Assembly (NCBI GenBank): GCA_963700785.1
Contig: CAVOYZ010000011.1
Location: forward strand, 3,087 to 67,086
Length of the DNA: 64,000 bases
DNA from: CAXMST01 sp963700785
Lineage (GTDB): Bacteria; Actinomycetota; Thermoleophilia; Solirubrobacterales; 70-9
Direction of reading: 5' to 3'
In this document: in pieces, positions 33,299-45,087 of the stretch
Layout: every line of letters starts with the position of its first letter
How positions within the stretch are numbered: position 1 is the first letter of the stretch
Program-made: the position numbers and the translations under genes
The notes under the pieces: generated by a model
Seen by the model: the letters and a program-made list of their open reading frames with translations, nothing else
Databases searched by the model: none
What the model was told of the DNA's origin: nothing

Positions 33299-34791
33299 CC
33301 AGCAGCAACCGCTTCCTCTACGTCTTCATCTTCGTCGTCGGCACCGGCTCGCTCGGTGCCGAGATCGCCGCGGCGCGGCTGATGGCGCCGTTCTTCGGTG
33401 CCTCGACGATCGTCTGGGCGAACACGATCGGGATCGTGCTGGTCGCGCTCAGCATCGGCTACTGGATCGGCGGCAAGATCGCCGACCGGCATCCGCACCA
33501 GCGCGGCATGTCGCTGATGGTGATGGCCGCAGCCACGATGCTGGCGCTGGTCCCGCTCGTCGCCCGGCCGCTGTTCGACGTCTCGGTCGATGCGCTCGAT
33601 TCGATCTCGGCCGGCGCCTTCGTCGGCTCGCTGCTCGGGGTCCTGTTCCTGATCGCGGTGCCGGTGACGCTGCTCGGCGCCGCATCGCCGTACGCGATCC
33701 GCCTCGCCGTGCCCGACGTCGAGCACTCGGGCAGCGTCGCCGGGAGGCTGTACGCGGTCTCGACCGCCGGCTCGCTGCTCGGAACCTGGATATCGGCGCT
33801 GGTCCTGATTCCGCTGGTCGGCACCCAGCGCACCTTCATCTGCTTCGCGGCGGCGATCGCCATGGTCGCTGCGGTCGGCCTCGGCAAGCGCTTCTTCGTG
33901 GTCCCGGTGGCGCTCTTCTGCGCGCTGGCGATCCCGGTCGGCACGGTCAAGGCGACCGCTAACGGCGAGGTGATCTACGAGACCGAGACCGAGCACCAGT
34001 ACGTGCGGGTGGTCGAGCAGGACGACGGCGATCGGGTGCTGGAACTGAACGAGGGCCAGGCCGTCCACTCGCTGTACCGGCCCGGGACCGTGCTCACCGA
34101 CAACGTCTGGGACGGTTACCTGATCCTGCCGTTCGCCGCCCGCAGCGAGCCGCCCCGCCGGATGGCGATCCTCGGCAACGCGGCGGGCACCACCGCCCGG
34201 GCGTACGGCAAGTACTTCCCGACCACCGAGATCGACGGGGTCGAGATCGACGGCGAGCTGCACGACGTCGGCCGCCGCTTCTTCGCGATGGACGACAACC
34301 CGAGGCTGAGCACCCACACCGCGGACGCCCGGCCCTGGTTGCGGCAGGCGGATCAGCGCTACGACGTGATCATGGTCGACGCCTACCGCCAGCCCTACAT
34401 CCCGTTCTACCTGGCGACGAAGGAGTTCTTCGAGCTGGTCAAGGCGCGACTCGCGCCCGGCGGCGCGGTGGTCGTCAACGCCGGCCACCCGGAGGGCAAC
34501 GACGACCTCGAGACGGTGCTCGGCTCGACCATGGCGGCGGTCTTCCCGACCGTGATCCGCGATCCCAAGGAGGACACGAACACGCTGCTGCTCGGCACCG
34601 AGGGGCCCGCGTCCGGGGAGATCCTCGAGGACTCGCTGCCGGACCTGCCGCCCGACCTGCGGGCGCTCGCCGCGCTCGAGGCCGCCAAGATCGGCCCGCG
34701 GTTGCCGGGCAGCGAGGTCTACACCGATGACCGGGCCCCGGTCGAGTGGCTGATCGACCGGTCGATCCTCGGCTACGCCGGGGAGAACTGA
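33295..34791 (+). CDS. Membrane-anchored spermidine-synthase-like protein
   Basis: 498 residues. The first 230 contain about seven membrane helices (GTGSLGAEIAAARLMAPFFG, VWANTIGIVLVALSIGYWIG, SPYAIRLAVPDVEHSGSVAG), typical of the fused-MFS-like spermidine synthases. The soluble half has the Rossmann methyltransferase-like fold with MAILGNAAGTTARAYG, EIDGVEIDGEL and MVDAYRQPYIPFYLATKEFF. Aminopropyl transfer is the family reaction, but many such fused proteins have unproven substrates. Translationally coupled to ctaG (ATGA) and just upstream of ahcY. Confidence 0.85.
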   Translation: MTSSNRFLYVFIFVVGTGSLGAEIAAARLMAPFFGASTIVWANTIGIVLVALSIGYWIGGKIADRHPHQRGMSLMVMAAATMLALVPLVARPLFDVSVDALDSISAGAFVGSLLGVLFLIAVPVTLLGAASPYAIRLAVPDVEHSGSVAGRLYAVSTAGSLLGTWISALVLIPLVGTQRTFICFAAAIAMVAAVGLGKRFFVVPVALFCALAIPVGTVKATANGEVIYETETEHQYVRVVEQDDGDRVLELNEGQAVHSLYRPGTVLTDNVWDGYLILPFAARSEPPRRMAILGNAAGTTARAYGKYFPTTEIDGVEIDGELHDVGRRFFAMDDNPRLSTHTADARPWLRQADQRYDVIMVDAYRQPYIPFYLATKEFFELVKARLAPGGAVVVNAGHPEGNDDLETVLGSTMAAVFPTVIRDPKEDTNTLLLGTEGPASGEILEDSLPDLPPDLRALAALEAAKIGPRLPGSEVYTDDRAPVEWLIDRSILGYAGEN

Positions 34792-34880
34792 GCGGGAGCT
34801 CCGGCGATGCGGTCGGGTTGCAAGACTGTGATCCGCGCGTCACGACCCGCGCCCCAGAAACCGAGAAGGAGACGCCAGCG

Positions 34881-36347
<1,467 letters not shown>

Positions 36348-36401
36348 ACCGGCGCCGATCCGGCGGTCGGCCGCGCCGGCGGCGTGGCCCGCTCGGAGGA
36401 G

Positions 36402-36830
36402 CTAGCGGTCGGGCGTGTGCGGAAGGGTGGTGTGGCCGCGGCCGGCGTGGTCGAAGCCGAGCAGGTTGCCCTGCGGGTTGTCGCGGTCACCGTGGTGGTA
36501 GGCGCGAATCTCAGCGATCAGCCCGTCCCGCAGGACGAACCATTCGGTGCCCCGGTTCAGGCGCCGCTCGCCGGACTCCCGATCCCTCCAGGTCATCGTC
36601 CATTCGATCACCACCTCGTCGCCCTGCTCGATTGCGTGCTCCAGATGCCAGCGGCCGTCGAGATTGGCGATCGCCCAGCGCGCGTTCTCGGCGATTTCCC
36701 GGCCACGGTGAGGACCGAGGCGGGTGTAGTAGTGGGACGCGTCCGGCGTGAAGTGGGCCGCGATCGCGTCCGCATCGGCCGTGTTGAGCGACTCGTAGTA
36801 CCCCTGGACCCGTTCGAGGTTGGCGCCCAT
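36402..36830 (-). CDS. NTF2-fold (SnoaL-like) protein
   Basis: 142 residues: VQGYYESLNTADADAIAAHFTPDASHYYTRLGPHRGREIAEN at the start and GTEWFVLRDGLIAEIRAYH at the end are typical of ketosteroid-isomerase-like cone folds with unknown substrates. ATG 36830 lies six bases after TAGGCT (36842-36837), a leaderless arrangement. Convergent with ahcY. It is not closely similar to the NTF2-fold protein at 8967. Confidence 0.8.
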   Translation of the reverse strand: MGANLERVQGYYESLNTADADAIAAHFTPDASHYYTRLGPHRGREIAENARWAIANLDGRWHLEHAIEQGDEVVIEWTMTWRDRESGERRLNRGTEWFVLRDGLIAEIRAYHHGDRDNPQGNLLGFDHAGRGHTTLPHTPDR

Positions 36831-36836
36831 CGGACA

Positions 36837-36842
36837 AGCCTA
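36837..36842 (-). promoter_or_regulatory. -10 hexamer TAGGCT of the NTF2-fold gene
   Basis: Ends six bases before ATG 36830 on the minus strand and lies just downstream of the small ORF stop at 36867. Confidence 0.5.
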
Positions 36843-36866
36843 GCCGGGCCGCCGGGCCGGGCTCGC

Positions 36867-37031
36867 TCAGGGCGGCGGCCGCCGTCGCTCCTCAGGGTGC
36901 TCGGGGCGACCGCGGGCGGCGCGCAGCAGCGCGGCGCAGAGGTCGGCCGCGAAGGCCACCGCCCGCCCGACCGGCCCGGTCACGGCCCGGGCTGTGAATC
37001 GATCGCGGGCGCTCGCCCGGGCTCGGCCCAT
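36867..37031 (-). CDS. Small basic helical protein (54 aa), hypothetical
   Basis: ATG 37031 follows the stop of the aldo/keto reductase by one base (TGAGATG), suggesting coupled translation. The product has an amphipathic helix (VGRAVAFAADLCAALLRAAR) and an Arg/Pro end. No family recognised; may be spurious. Confidence 0.35.
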   Translation of the reverse strand: MGRARASARDRFTARAVTGPVGRAVAFAADLCAALLRAARGRPEHPEERRRPPP

Positions 37032-37032
37032 C

Positions 37033-38169
37033 TCAACCGGCGCTGAGCTGCACCAGGTCCCGCTCGGGCTCGATTCCCCAAGCGCGCGCGACCTCGGCCA
37101 GATCGGGACTGACCGGCCAGCGATCCGGGCGCTCCGGCCCCTCGTGCTCGGGGCTGGCGCCCTTCAGCGCCATGCAGCCGGTGTTGTCACCGATGCGGCG
37201 GACCTCGGCGACGTCGTCGGCGCTGAGCGGGCTCCGCGCCGGGAGCGCTGCAAGCTCCGCCCGCTTGTCCTCGATCGGGATCGCGCCCGGGCCAAGCTCC
37301 TGGATCAGCGTTGGCGCGACGCACTCGACCGCCGGTTGCGCCAGGTTCCAGCAGCACGCGAGCTGCATCGGGGTCAGGCCGCTGCGCTCGATCAGCGGGC
37401 CCAGGGCCTCGAGCTTGCGGGCACCCTCCTCGACCCAGCCCTGGGGCCGGAAGCGGCGGTGGTCCCACTCGGCGAACTCGTGCCCCGGCCGCACGTCCCC
37501 CCAGAACAGGCCGCCGTAGTCGACGACCCGGGTGATCAGCTTGATTCCCTCGGCCGTGGCGGCCTCGAGCACCAGCTCGCCCGGCCAGGGCTCGAACGGG
37601 TTGAGAATCACCATCGCCCAGTCGAGCCGCTCGCCGTAGCGCCGGAAGCAGTCGAGGAGGTCGAGCGTGAACCCGTTCGCGGGCCCGGGGGCGACGCCGA
37701 TCGCCCCGGTCAGGCCCTCCTCGCGCAGCCCGGCCATCGCATCCCAGACCCGCTCGGAGGTGTAGCCGGTCCGGTCGGGGTTGTGGAGCAGCAGCAGGTC
37801 GAGCCGATCGACGCCGAGTCGCTCCAGCGAGCGCTCGGTGGCCATCCGCAGGTAGTCGCCGTAGTGCTCGGGGCTGCGCAGGCGCGGATCGGTGAACCGC
37901 GGGAAGCCCTTCGGCCCGTCGCGCTCGCCCTCGTAGAAATCGTGTCCGACCGCCCCGACCAGCGAGTATTCCGAGCGGGCGGCGCCGGCGAGCGCGCTGC
38001 CGAGCAGCCGATCGGCGTCCCCCTGGCCGTAGGTGTCCGCGGTGATCACGGTGTCGATCCCGGCGCCGGGCGTGAGCAGCGATCGCAGTCGCTCCTCGGC
38101 GAGCTCGTCGCCGAAATGCATGAAGCGGCCGCCGCTCCAGGTTCCGATCGCGGTTCGTCCGGGTTGCAC
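37033..38169 (-). CDS. Aldo/keto-reductase-family oxidoreductase
   Basis: 378 residues. AKR barrel elements: ITADTYGQGDADRLLGSAL (Asp-x-x-x-Tyr catalytic pair), SLERLGVDRLDLLLLHNPDR, LREEGLTGAIGVAPGPANGF, and WNLAQPAVECVAPTLIQELG. NADPH-dependent reduction of aldehydes or sugars is the family reaction; the substrate is unknown. GTG 38169 lies seven bases after TAACGT (38182-38177). Divergent from tig across 71 bp. Confidence 0.88.
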   Translation of the reverse strand: MQPGRTAIGTWSGGRFMHFGDELAEERLRSLLTPGAGIDTVITADTYGQGDADRLLGSALAGAARSEYSLVGAVGHDFYEGERDGPKGFPRFTDPRLRSPEHYGDYLRMATERSLERLGVDRLDLLLLHNPDRTGYTSERVWDAMAGLREEGLTGAIGVAPGPANGFTLDLLDCFRRYGERLDWAMVILNPFEPWPGELVLEAATAEGIKLITRVVDYGGLFWGDVRPGHEFAEWDHRRFRPQGWVEEGARKLEALGPLIERSGLTPMQLACCWNLAQPAVECVAPTLIQELGPGAIPIEDKRAELAALPARSPLSADDVAEVRRIGDNTGCMALKGASPEHEGPERPDRWPVSPDLAEVARAWGIEPERDLVQLSAG

Positions 38170-38240
38170 GGGCGAAACGTTAGCCGGGCTGCGCGCGGCT
38201 GGGACCTCGGGCCGGCTGCGCGCGCCCTAAGCTCTCGGCG
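38170..38240. promoter_or_regulatory. Divergent promoter region, aldo/keto reductase and tig
   Basis: Minus-strand TAACGT (38182-38177) serves GTG 38169, and plus-strand TAAGCT (38228-38233) ends seven bases before tig GTG 38241. Both transcripts would be leaderless. Confidence 0.55.
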
Positions 38241-39674
38241 GTGAACACAAGCACCGAGAGGATCAACCCGTCCCGCGTCAAGATCAGCGCCGAGGTCGGG
38301 GCGGAGGACGTCGCCAAGCAACTCGACCGCGCCGCCCGTCGGCTCGGGGGTGAGCTCAGGCTGCCCGGCTTCCGCAAGGGCAAGGTCCCGCCCCAGCTGG
38401 TGATTCAGCGGGTCGGTCGCGAGGCGGTCTTCGAGCAGGCGCTCCGCGAGTCGTTGCCCGACTGGTACGAGCGGGCGATCCTCAGCTCCGGGGTCAGCCC
38501 GATCGGCGAGCCGGAGCTCGACGTTGCCGACGTGCCGTCCGAGGGTGAGGGGCTGAGCTTCTCGATCGAGATCTCGGTCCGCCCGCCCGCCGAGCTCGGC
38601 GACTACAGGGGGATCGAGGTCGGCAAGGCCGAGCCGGAGGTGCCCGACGGTGCGGTCGACGCCGAGCTCGACCGGATCCGCGAGAGCATCGCTTCGCTGG
38701 CGCCGGTCGAGCGTGCGGCGGCCGCCGGCGACCACCTGCTGATCGACTTCACCGGTGAGGTCGACGGGGAGGAGTTCGAGGGCGGCAAGGCGACCGACTA
38801 TCTGCTCGAGCTCGGCTCGAACTCGCTGATCGACGGCTTCGAGGAGGGATTGATCGGGGCCTCCGCGGACGATCAGCGCGAGGTCGAGGTCACCTTTCCC
38901 GAGGAGTACCAGGCGGAGCAGCTCGCCGGCAAGCAGGCCGTCTTTCACGTCACCGTCAAGGAGGTCCGCGAGAAGCAGCTGCCCGACGCCGACGACGACT
39001 TCGCCGCCGACAACTCCGACTTCGACACGCTCGAGGAGCTGCGGGCAGACATCGAGCACAGGATCCTGCACTCCCAGGAGCACCAGGTGGAGAACGAGTT
39101 CCGCGAGGCGGTTCTCGACGCGGCGGTCGCGAAGGCGAAGCTCGAGCTTCCCGAGGAGTTGATCGACGCCCGCGCGGAGGAGGTCTGGGACCGCATCGAG
39201 CGCCAGATCAAGTCGAGCGGCATGGAGCCGGAGATGTACCTGCAGATGCAGGGCAAGACCCGCGAGGAGGCGATTGCCGAGGCACGGCCCGACGCCGAGC
39301 GCGGACTGCGTCGCGAGGCCGTGCTCGAGGCCGTGGTCGAGGCCGAGGGCATCGAGGTCAGCGAGTCGGAGATGCTCGAGGCGCTGGAGCCGCCGGCCGG
39401 CGAGAAGGGCAAGCCCGAGAAGCTGCTCGAGCGGCTGCGTCGCGAGGGGCGCGAGCCGCTGCTGATCGAGGAGATCCAGCTGCGCAAGGCGGCCGAGGTG
39501 CTGATCGCTGCCGCGACGCCGATTCCCGTGGCCCGGGCGGAGGCGCGCGAGAAGATCTGGACGCCCGAGGCCGACGCGCCGGCGGGTGAGGGCGAGCTGT
39601 GGACGCCCGGCGGCGATGATCTCGACGCCGGAGAGAAGACCACCGCCGTCGCCGAGGAGGACGAGGAGGCGTAG
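38241..39674 (+). CDS. tig: Trigger factor (ribosome-associated chaperone, prolyl isomerase)
   Basis: Binds L23 at the exit tunnel and shields nascent chains. 477 residues: N-terminal ribosome-binding LPGFRKGKVPPQLVIQRVG with the GFRKGKVP signature, central FKBP-type LLIDFTGEVDGEEFEGGKA and IDGFEEGLIGA, and a C-terminal helical arm. The last 40 residues carry two IWTPE/LWTPG motifs in an acidic tail not typical of the family. Leaderless GTG start. Followed on the same strand by clpP and clpX, the usual arrangement. Confidence 0.95.
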   Translation: MNTSTERINPSRVKISAEVGAEDVAKQLDRAARRLGGELRLPGFRKGKVPPQLVIQRVGREAVFEQALRESLPDWYERAILSSGVSPIGEPELDVADVPSEGEGLSFSIEISVRPPAELGDYRGIEVGKAEPEVPDGAVDAELDRIRESIASLAPVERAAAAGDHLLIDFTGEVDGEEFEGGKATDYLLELGSNSLIDGFEEGLIGASADDQREVEVTFPEEYQAEQLAGKQAVFHVTVKEVREKQLPDADDDFAADNSDFDTLEELRADIEHRILHSQEHQVENEFREAVLDAAVAKAKLELPEELIDARAEEVWDRIERQIKSSGMEPEMYLQMQGKTREEAIAEARPDAERGLRREAVLEAVVEAEGIEVSESEMLEALEPPAGEKGKPEKLLERLRREGREPLLIEEIQLRKAAEVLIAAATPIPVARAEAREKIWTPEADAPAGEGELWTPGGDDLDAGEKTTAVAEEDEEA

Positions 39675-39713
39675 CCGCGTCGCTCGGCCGCGGCGGCGCG
39701 CCGCGGCCGGCGG

Positions 39714-40145
39714 TCAGCCGCGCGTCTTGGCGGTCCTGAACTTCTGCTTCGCGACCCGGCAGCTCATGCCGTCGCTGTCGAAGTCGTTGGTCCTGATGTA
39801 GCCGGAGACCTGCTTGCCCCGCTTGCGCACCGTGCCCGAGATCGTCAGCTTCGAGCCGTCAGGGTTCTTCAGGCGCTCCTTGAAGTTGCCCTTCTTCGTC
39901 ACCCGCGTCGGGTTCAGCGACGTGAACTCGAACAGGAACTCGCCCGTATCGCACCTGGTCGGGACCCCCGTGGCGCGGAACGCGCTGAGCTTTGTCGGGC
40001 GGCCCTTCTTGATCCCGATCCGCAGCGTCACCGTCGAGTCGGGCACGCCGACGACGGCGCCGCTGTGGCGGATCTTCTTGCTCCCTGCAGATGCCGGTGC
40101 GGCCGCGATCAGCAGCAGCAGGCAGACGATCAATGCTCTCTTCAT
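39714..40145 (-). CDS. Small secreted protein with two Cys, unknown function
   Basis: 143 residues; a clear signal peptide (MKRALIVCLLLLIAAAPASA) precedes a basic beta-rich domain (VVGVPDSTVTLRIGIKKG, SLNPTRVTKKGNFKERLKNP, KLTISGTVRKRGKQVSGYIR) with Cys near TRCDTG and MSCRVA that could form a disulfide. Inserted between tig and clpP on the opposite strand. No family recognised. Confidence 0.65.
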   Translation of the reverse strand: MKRALIVCLLLLIAAAPASAGSKKIRHSGAVVGVPDSTVTLRIGIKKGRPTKLSAFRATGVPTRCDTGEFLFEFTSLNPTRVTKKGNFKERLKNPDGSKLTISGTVRKRGKQVSGYIRTNDFDSDGMSCRVAKQKFRTAKTRG

Positions 40146-40259
40146 GCGCTGGTCCCTGTTCAGTTGTCCCCGGCTGCCGTGCCTGACGGCGGGCGGCTGC
40201 TTCGCAGTCTGCCATGCCCGCGCAGCGATCGATCCCGCGGACCCGCCGATCGGCTTCTA

Positions 40260-40265
40260 TAGACT
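40260..40265 (+). promoter_or_regulatory. -10 hexamer TAGACT of clpP
   Basis: Ends eight bases before ATG 40274, leaving no room for a Shine-Dalgarno sequence. Confidence 0.6.
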
Positions 40266-40273
40266 GCCCCGCG

Positions 40274-40861
40274 ATGAGCCCGATGGTTCCGATGGTGGTC
40301 GAGCAGACCTCGCGCGGCGAGCGCGCCTTCGACATCTACTCGCGCCTGCTCAACGAGCGAATCATCTTCCTCGGGACCCCGGTCACCGAGGACATCGCCA
40401 ATCTGGTCGTCGCGCAGCTGATCCACCTCGAGTCCGAGGACCCGGACAAGGACATCTCGATGTACATCAACTCGCCCGGCGGGTCGGTCTACGCCGGCCT
40501 CGCGATCTACGACACGATGCAGTACATCAAGCCCAGCGTGCAGACGATCTGCGTCGGGATCGCGATGAGCATGGGCGCGCTGCTGCTCACCGGAGGCGAG
40601 AAGGGCAAGCGGATGGCGACTCCGAACTCGAAGATCCTGATCCATCAGGTCTCCTCGACCGGGATCGGCGGCCAGGCGACCGACATCGAGATCCACGCCC
40701 GCGAGATCATCGAGACCCGCAAGCGGCTCGACGAGATCATCGCCGACCACACCGGACAGGACCTCGAGAAGGTGTCGACGGATACCGATCGCGACTACTT
40801 CATGAGCGCGCCCGAGGCGGTCGAGTACGGGCTGATCGACAACGTGATCGAGAACCGCTAG
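40274..40861 (+). CDS. clpP: ATP-dependent Clp protease proteolytic subunit
   Basis: 195-residue serine protease that forms the ClpP chamber. Seen are YSRLLNERIIFLGTPV, YINSPGGSVYAGLAIYDTMQ, catalytic Ser in GIAMSMGALLL, catalytic His in ILIHQVSS, and Asp in TDRDYFMSAPEA. The loop before Ser reads GIAM where many ClpPs have GQAA. The start at 40274 is fixed by the TAGACT spacing; the frame is open further upstream. clpX follows 204 bp downstream, so it probably has its own promoter (TAACCT at 41016-41021). Confidence 0.96.
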   Translation: MSPMVPMVVEQTSRGERAFDIYSRLLNERIIFLGTPVTEDIANLVVAQLIHLESEDPDKDISMYINSPGGSVYAGLAIYDTMQYIKPSVQTICVGIAMSMGALLLTGGEKGKRMATPNSKILIHQVSSTGIGGQATDIEIHAREIIETRKRLDEIIADHTGQDLEKVSTDTDRDYFMSAPEAVEYGLIDNVIENR

Positions 40862-41065
40862 CCGACCGGAGGCGGGCGTATCTCCGGCTCGCTGCCGCGG
40901 AGCGAATCCAGGGGTCCTTCGGGGGCGTGGCGAGAAGCTTGCAGCCGCTCGGGCTTGAAGGGACGGGGGGCTCGGCCGAGTAACAGGTAGGACCGATCCG
41001 GCCGGCGCGGTTCCGTAACCTTCGATTCGCCGCCGGGGATGCCCCGACTCGAAGGGAGAACCCAC

Positions 41066-42364
<1,299 letters not shown>

Positions 42365-42450
42365 GCCGAGCTGCTGCGCGGCGGCCCGCCCGCCCCGCCC
42401 GCCTCGGGCCGATCGTCTGGCCGCCCTCCCGCGGGCCCAGCGGCCGCGAC

Positions 42451-42456
42451 TAAACT
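42451..42456 (+). promoter_or_regulatory. -10 hexamer TAAACT of valS
   Basis: Ends ten bases before GTG 42467; expected start of transcription is within a few bases of the start codon. Confidence 0.5.
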
Positions 42457-42466
42457 CGCGCCTCCC

Positions 42467-45028
42467 GTGGACGCCGAGCGCCGCAAGAGACTCGAGGAGA
42501 CGACCCGCTACGACCCGGCCGAGGTCGAGGAACGGGTCTTCTCCTCGTGGGTCGAGGGCGGCTACTTCCACCCCGATCCGGACGGACCCCGCGAGCAGAA
42601 CTACTCGATCGCCGTCCCGCCGCCGAACGTGACCGGCTCGCTGCACATGGGCCATGCGCTGAACGGGACGATCCAGGACGCGATGGCCCGCAAGCGACGG
42701 ATGGAGGGCCGGCGCGTGAAGTGGATCCTCGGCACCGACCATGCCGGGATCGCGACCCAGTCGGTGGTCGAGAAGCAGCTCGCCGAGCAGGGGGTCTCCC
42801 GGCACGAGCTCGGTCGCGAGGCGTTCGTCGAGCGCGTCTGGGAGTGGCGCGAGGACTACGGCGCGCGGATCGTCAATCAGTTCAAGGCGCTCGGCGCCTC
42901 GCTCGACTACGAGGACGAGCGCTTCACCCTGGACGAGGGCTACGTCAAGGCCGTCTACCGGGTCTTCGTCGGGCTCTACGAGAAGGGCTACATCTACCGC
43001 GACAACTACCTCGTCAACTGGGACCCGGGATCGCACTCGGCGATCTCCGATCTCGAGGTCGAGAATCGCGAGGTGACCGACACCCTGTTCTCGATCGACT
43101 ACCCGGTCGAGGGCTCCGACCGGGTCCTGACGGTGGCCACGGTCCGGCCCGAGACGATGCTCGCCGACACCGCGGTCGCGGTCAACCCGGCCGACGAGCG
43201 CTATCGCGACCTGGTCGGCGGCTTCTGCGAGCTGCCGCTGGTCGGCCGCAGGCTGCCGATCATCGCCGATCCCTACGTCGATCCCGAGTTCGGAACCGGG
43301 GCGCTGAAGATCACCCCCGGGCACGACCCGAACGACTTCGAGATCGGCCGCAAGCAGGGCCTCGAGGAGATCACGGTGATCGGTGAGGACGGGCGGATCG
43401 TCGAGCCCGCCCCGGAGCGCTTCGTCGGCATGAGCGCCGGCGAGGCTCAGGCCGCGATCGTCGCCGAGCTGCGGGCGCTCGGCCGGATCTCCGGCGAGCA
43501 GCCCTACACCCACTCGGTTCCGTTCTCGCACCGCTCGGGCGAGCGGATCGAGCCGCTGATCAGCCTGCAGTGGTTCTGCGCGATGGACGAGCTCGCGAAG
43601 CCGGCGATCGAGGTCGTCGAGAGCGATCGGGTACGGATCGTGCCCGAGCGCTGGAAGCGCGTCTACCTCGACTGGATGGGCGGGATCCGGCCGTGGTGCG
43701 TGAGCCGCCAGCTCTGGTGGGGACACCAGCTGCCGGTCTGGTACTGCGACGCCTGCGAGCGCTCGATCGTCGCCGAGGCCGAGCCGGCCCGTTGCCCCGA
43801 CTGCGGCGGTGGCCTGCGCCGCGATCCCGACGTGCTCGACACCTGGTTCAGCTCCGCGCTGTGGCCGTTCGCGACCCTCGGCTGGCCCGAGGACACACCC
43901 GAGCTTCGCGCCTTCTACCCGACCGACCTGCTCTCGACCGCGCGCGACATCATCTATCTCTGGGTCGCCCGGATGATCATGAGCGGGCTCGAGTTCGCCG
44001 GCGACGTCCCCTTCCGCGACGTCTACATCCACTCGGTGATCCAGGCTCCCGACGGCCGGCGGATGTCGAAGAGCCTCGGCACCGGGATCGATCCGCTCGA
44101 CGAGATCTCGCGCAACGGTGCGGACGCGCTCCGCTTCGGCCTGCTGGCGATGTCCTCGAGCCAGGACGTCCGCTTCAGCGAGGCGAAGGTCCAGCAGGGA
44201 CGAGACCTGGCGAACAAGATGTGGAATGCCTCCCGGCTGATCCTGACCGGGGCAGGCGACGCGACGCCCGCCCCGGCGCTCGAGGCGATCGAGGACCGCT
44301 GGATCCTCTCCCGGCTCGAGCGGGCGGTGGAGACGATCGGGGAGCGACTCGACGCCTACGACTTCTCGCACGCGGCGCTCGAGCTCTACCGCTTCTTCTG
44401 GTCGGAGCTCTGCGACTGGTATCTGGAGATCGTCAAGCCGCGCATGTACGAGGGGGAGGCCGACGCGGCCGGCAACCTGCTGTTCGTGCTCGAGCGGACG
44501 CTGGCAATGGCCCATCCGCTGATGCCGTTCGTGACCGAGGAGATCTGGTCGTACCTGCCCGAGCGCGGGGCGCAGCTCGTGGTCAGCCCGTACCCGCGGG
44601 TTGCCGCTGAGCGGATCGACGAGCGGGCCGAGGCGGAGGTTGGCGAGGCGATCGCCCTGACCCGCTCGCTGCGGCGCTGGCGGGAGCTGGCGGAGGTGCC
44701 GGCCGGTGCGGTGCTCAGCGCCCGCGCGACCGGAGCCACCCCGCACGAGCTCGTCGGCCGCCTGGCGCGGGTCGAGTTCGGCGCCGACGGCGGCGAGGCG
44801 ATCGCCACGGTCGCGTCGATCGAGCTGCTCGAGTCCGACGGGCTCGACGGGGCGGCCGTGGCGGCGAGGATCGAGGAGCGGCGGAGCGGCCTCCGGTCGG
44901 AGGTCGAGCGCGCCGAGAAGAAGCTCGGAAACGAGGGGTTCGTCGCCAAGGCGCCACCCGAGGTCGTCGCCTCCGAGCGCGAGAAGCTCGAGCGCTACCG
45001 ATCCGAGCTCGAGGAGCTGAGCGGATAG
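42467..45028 (+). CDS. valS: Valyl-tRNA synthetase
   Basis: Charges tRNA-Val. 853 residues, class I: PPPNVTGSLHMGHALNG with the HIGH-type HMGH, editing domain with DYPVEGSDRVLTVATVRPETMLADTAVAVNP, WCVSRQLWWGHQLPVWYC, RMSKSLGTGIDPLD (KMSKS type) and a C-terminal tRNA-binding coiled coil (RRSGLRSEVERAEKKLGNEG). A zinc-like CPDCGGGLRRDPDVLDTWFSS is present. Its end abuts folC. Confidence 0.97.
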   Translation: MDAERRKRLEETTRYDPAEVEERVFSSWVEGGYFHPDPDGPREQNYSIAVPPPNVTGSLHMGHALNGTIQDAMARKRRMEGRRVKWILGTDHAGIATQSVVEKQLAEQGVSRHELGREAFVERVWEWREDYGARIVNQFKALGASLDYEDERFTLDEGYVKAVYRVFVGLYEKGYIYRDNYLVNWDPGSHSAISDLEVENREVTDTLFSIDYPVEGSDRVLTVATVRPETMLADTAVAVNPADERYRDLVGGFCELPLVGRRLPIIADPYVDPEFGTGALKITPGHDPNDFEIGRKQGLEEITVIGEDGRIVEPAPERFVGMSAGEAQAAIVAELRALGRISGEQPYTHSVPFSHRSGERIEPLISLQWFCAMDELAKPAIEVVESDRVRIVPERWKRVYLDWMGGIRPWCVSRQLWWGHQLPVWYCDACERSIVAEAEPARCPDCGGGLRRDPDVLDTWFSSALWPFATLGWPEDTPELRAFYPTDLLSTARDIIYLWVARMIMSGLEFAGDVPFRDVYIHSVIQAPDGRRMSKSLGTGIDPLDEISRNGADALRFGLLAMSSSQDVRFSEAKVQQGRDLANKMWNASRLILTGAGDATPAPALEAIEDRWILSRLERAVETIGERLDAYDFSHAALELYRFFWSELCDWYLEIVKPRMYEGEADAAGNLLFVLERTLAMAHPLMPFVTEEIWSYLPERGAQLVVSPYPRVAAERIDERAEAEVGEAIALTRSLRRWRELAEVPAGAVLSARATGATPHELVGRLARVEFGADGGEAIATVASIELLESDGLDGAAVAARIEERRSGLRSEVERAEKKLGNEGFVAKAPPEVVASEREKLERYRSELEELSG

Positions 45029-45087
45029 ACCCGGAGCGCTATCTCGCCGACCTCGAGCCGGTCGGCTGGAAGCTGGGCCTCGAGCGC

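Noticed and set aside
34792..34880. SAH riboswitch before ahcY
   Set aside because: The leader lacks the conserved core and stem arrangement of SAH riboswitches.
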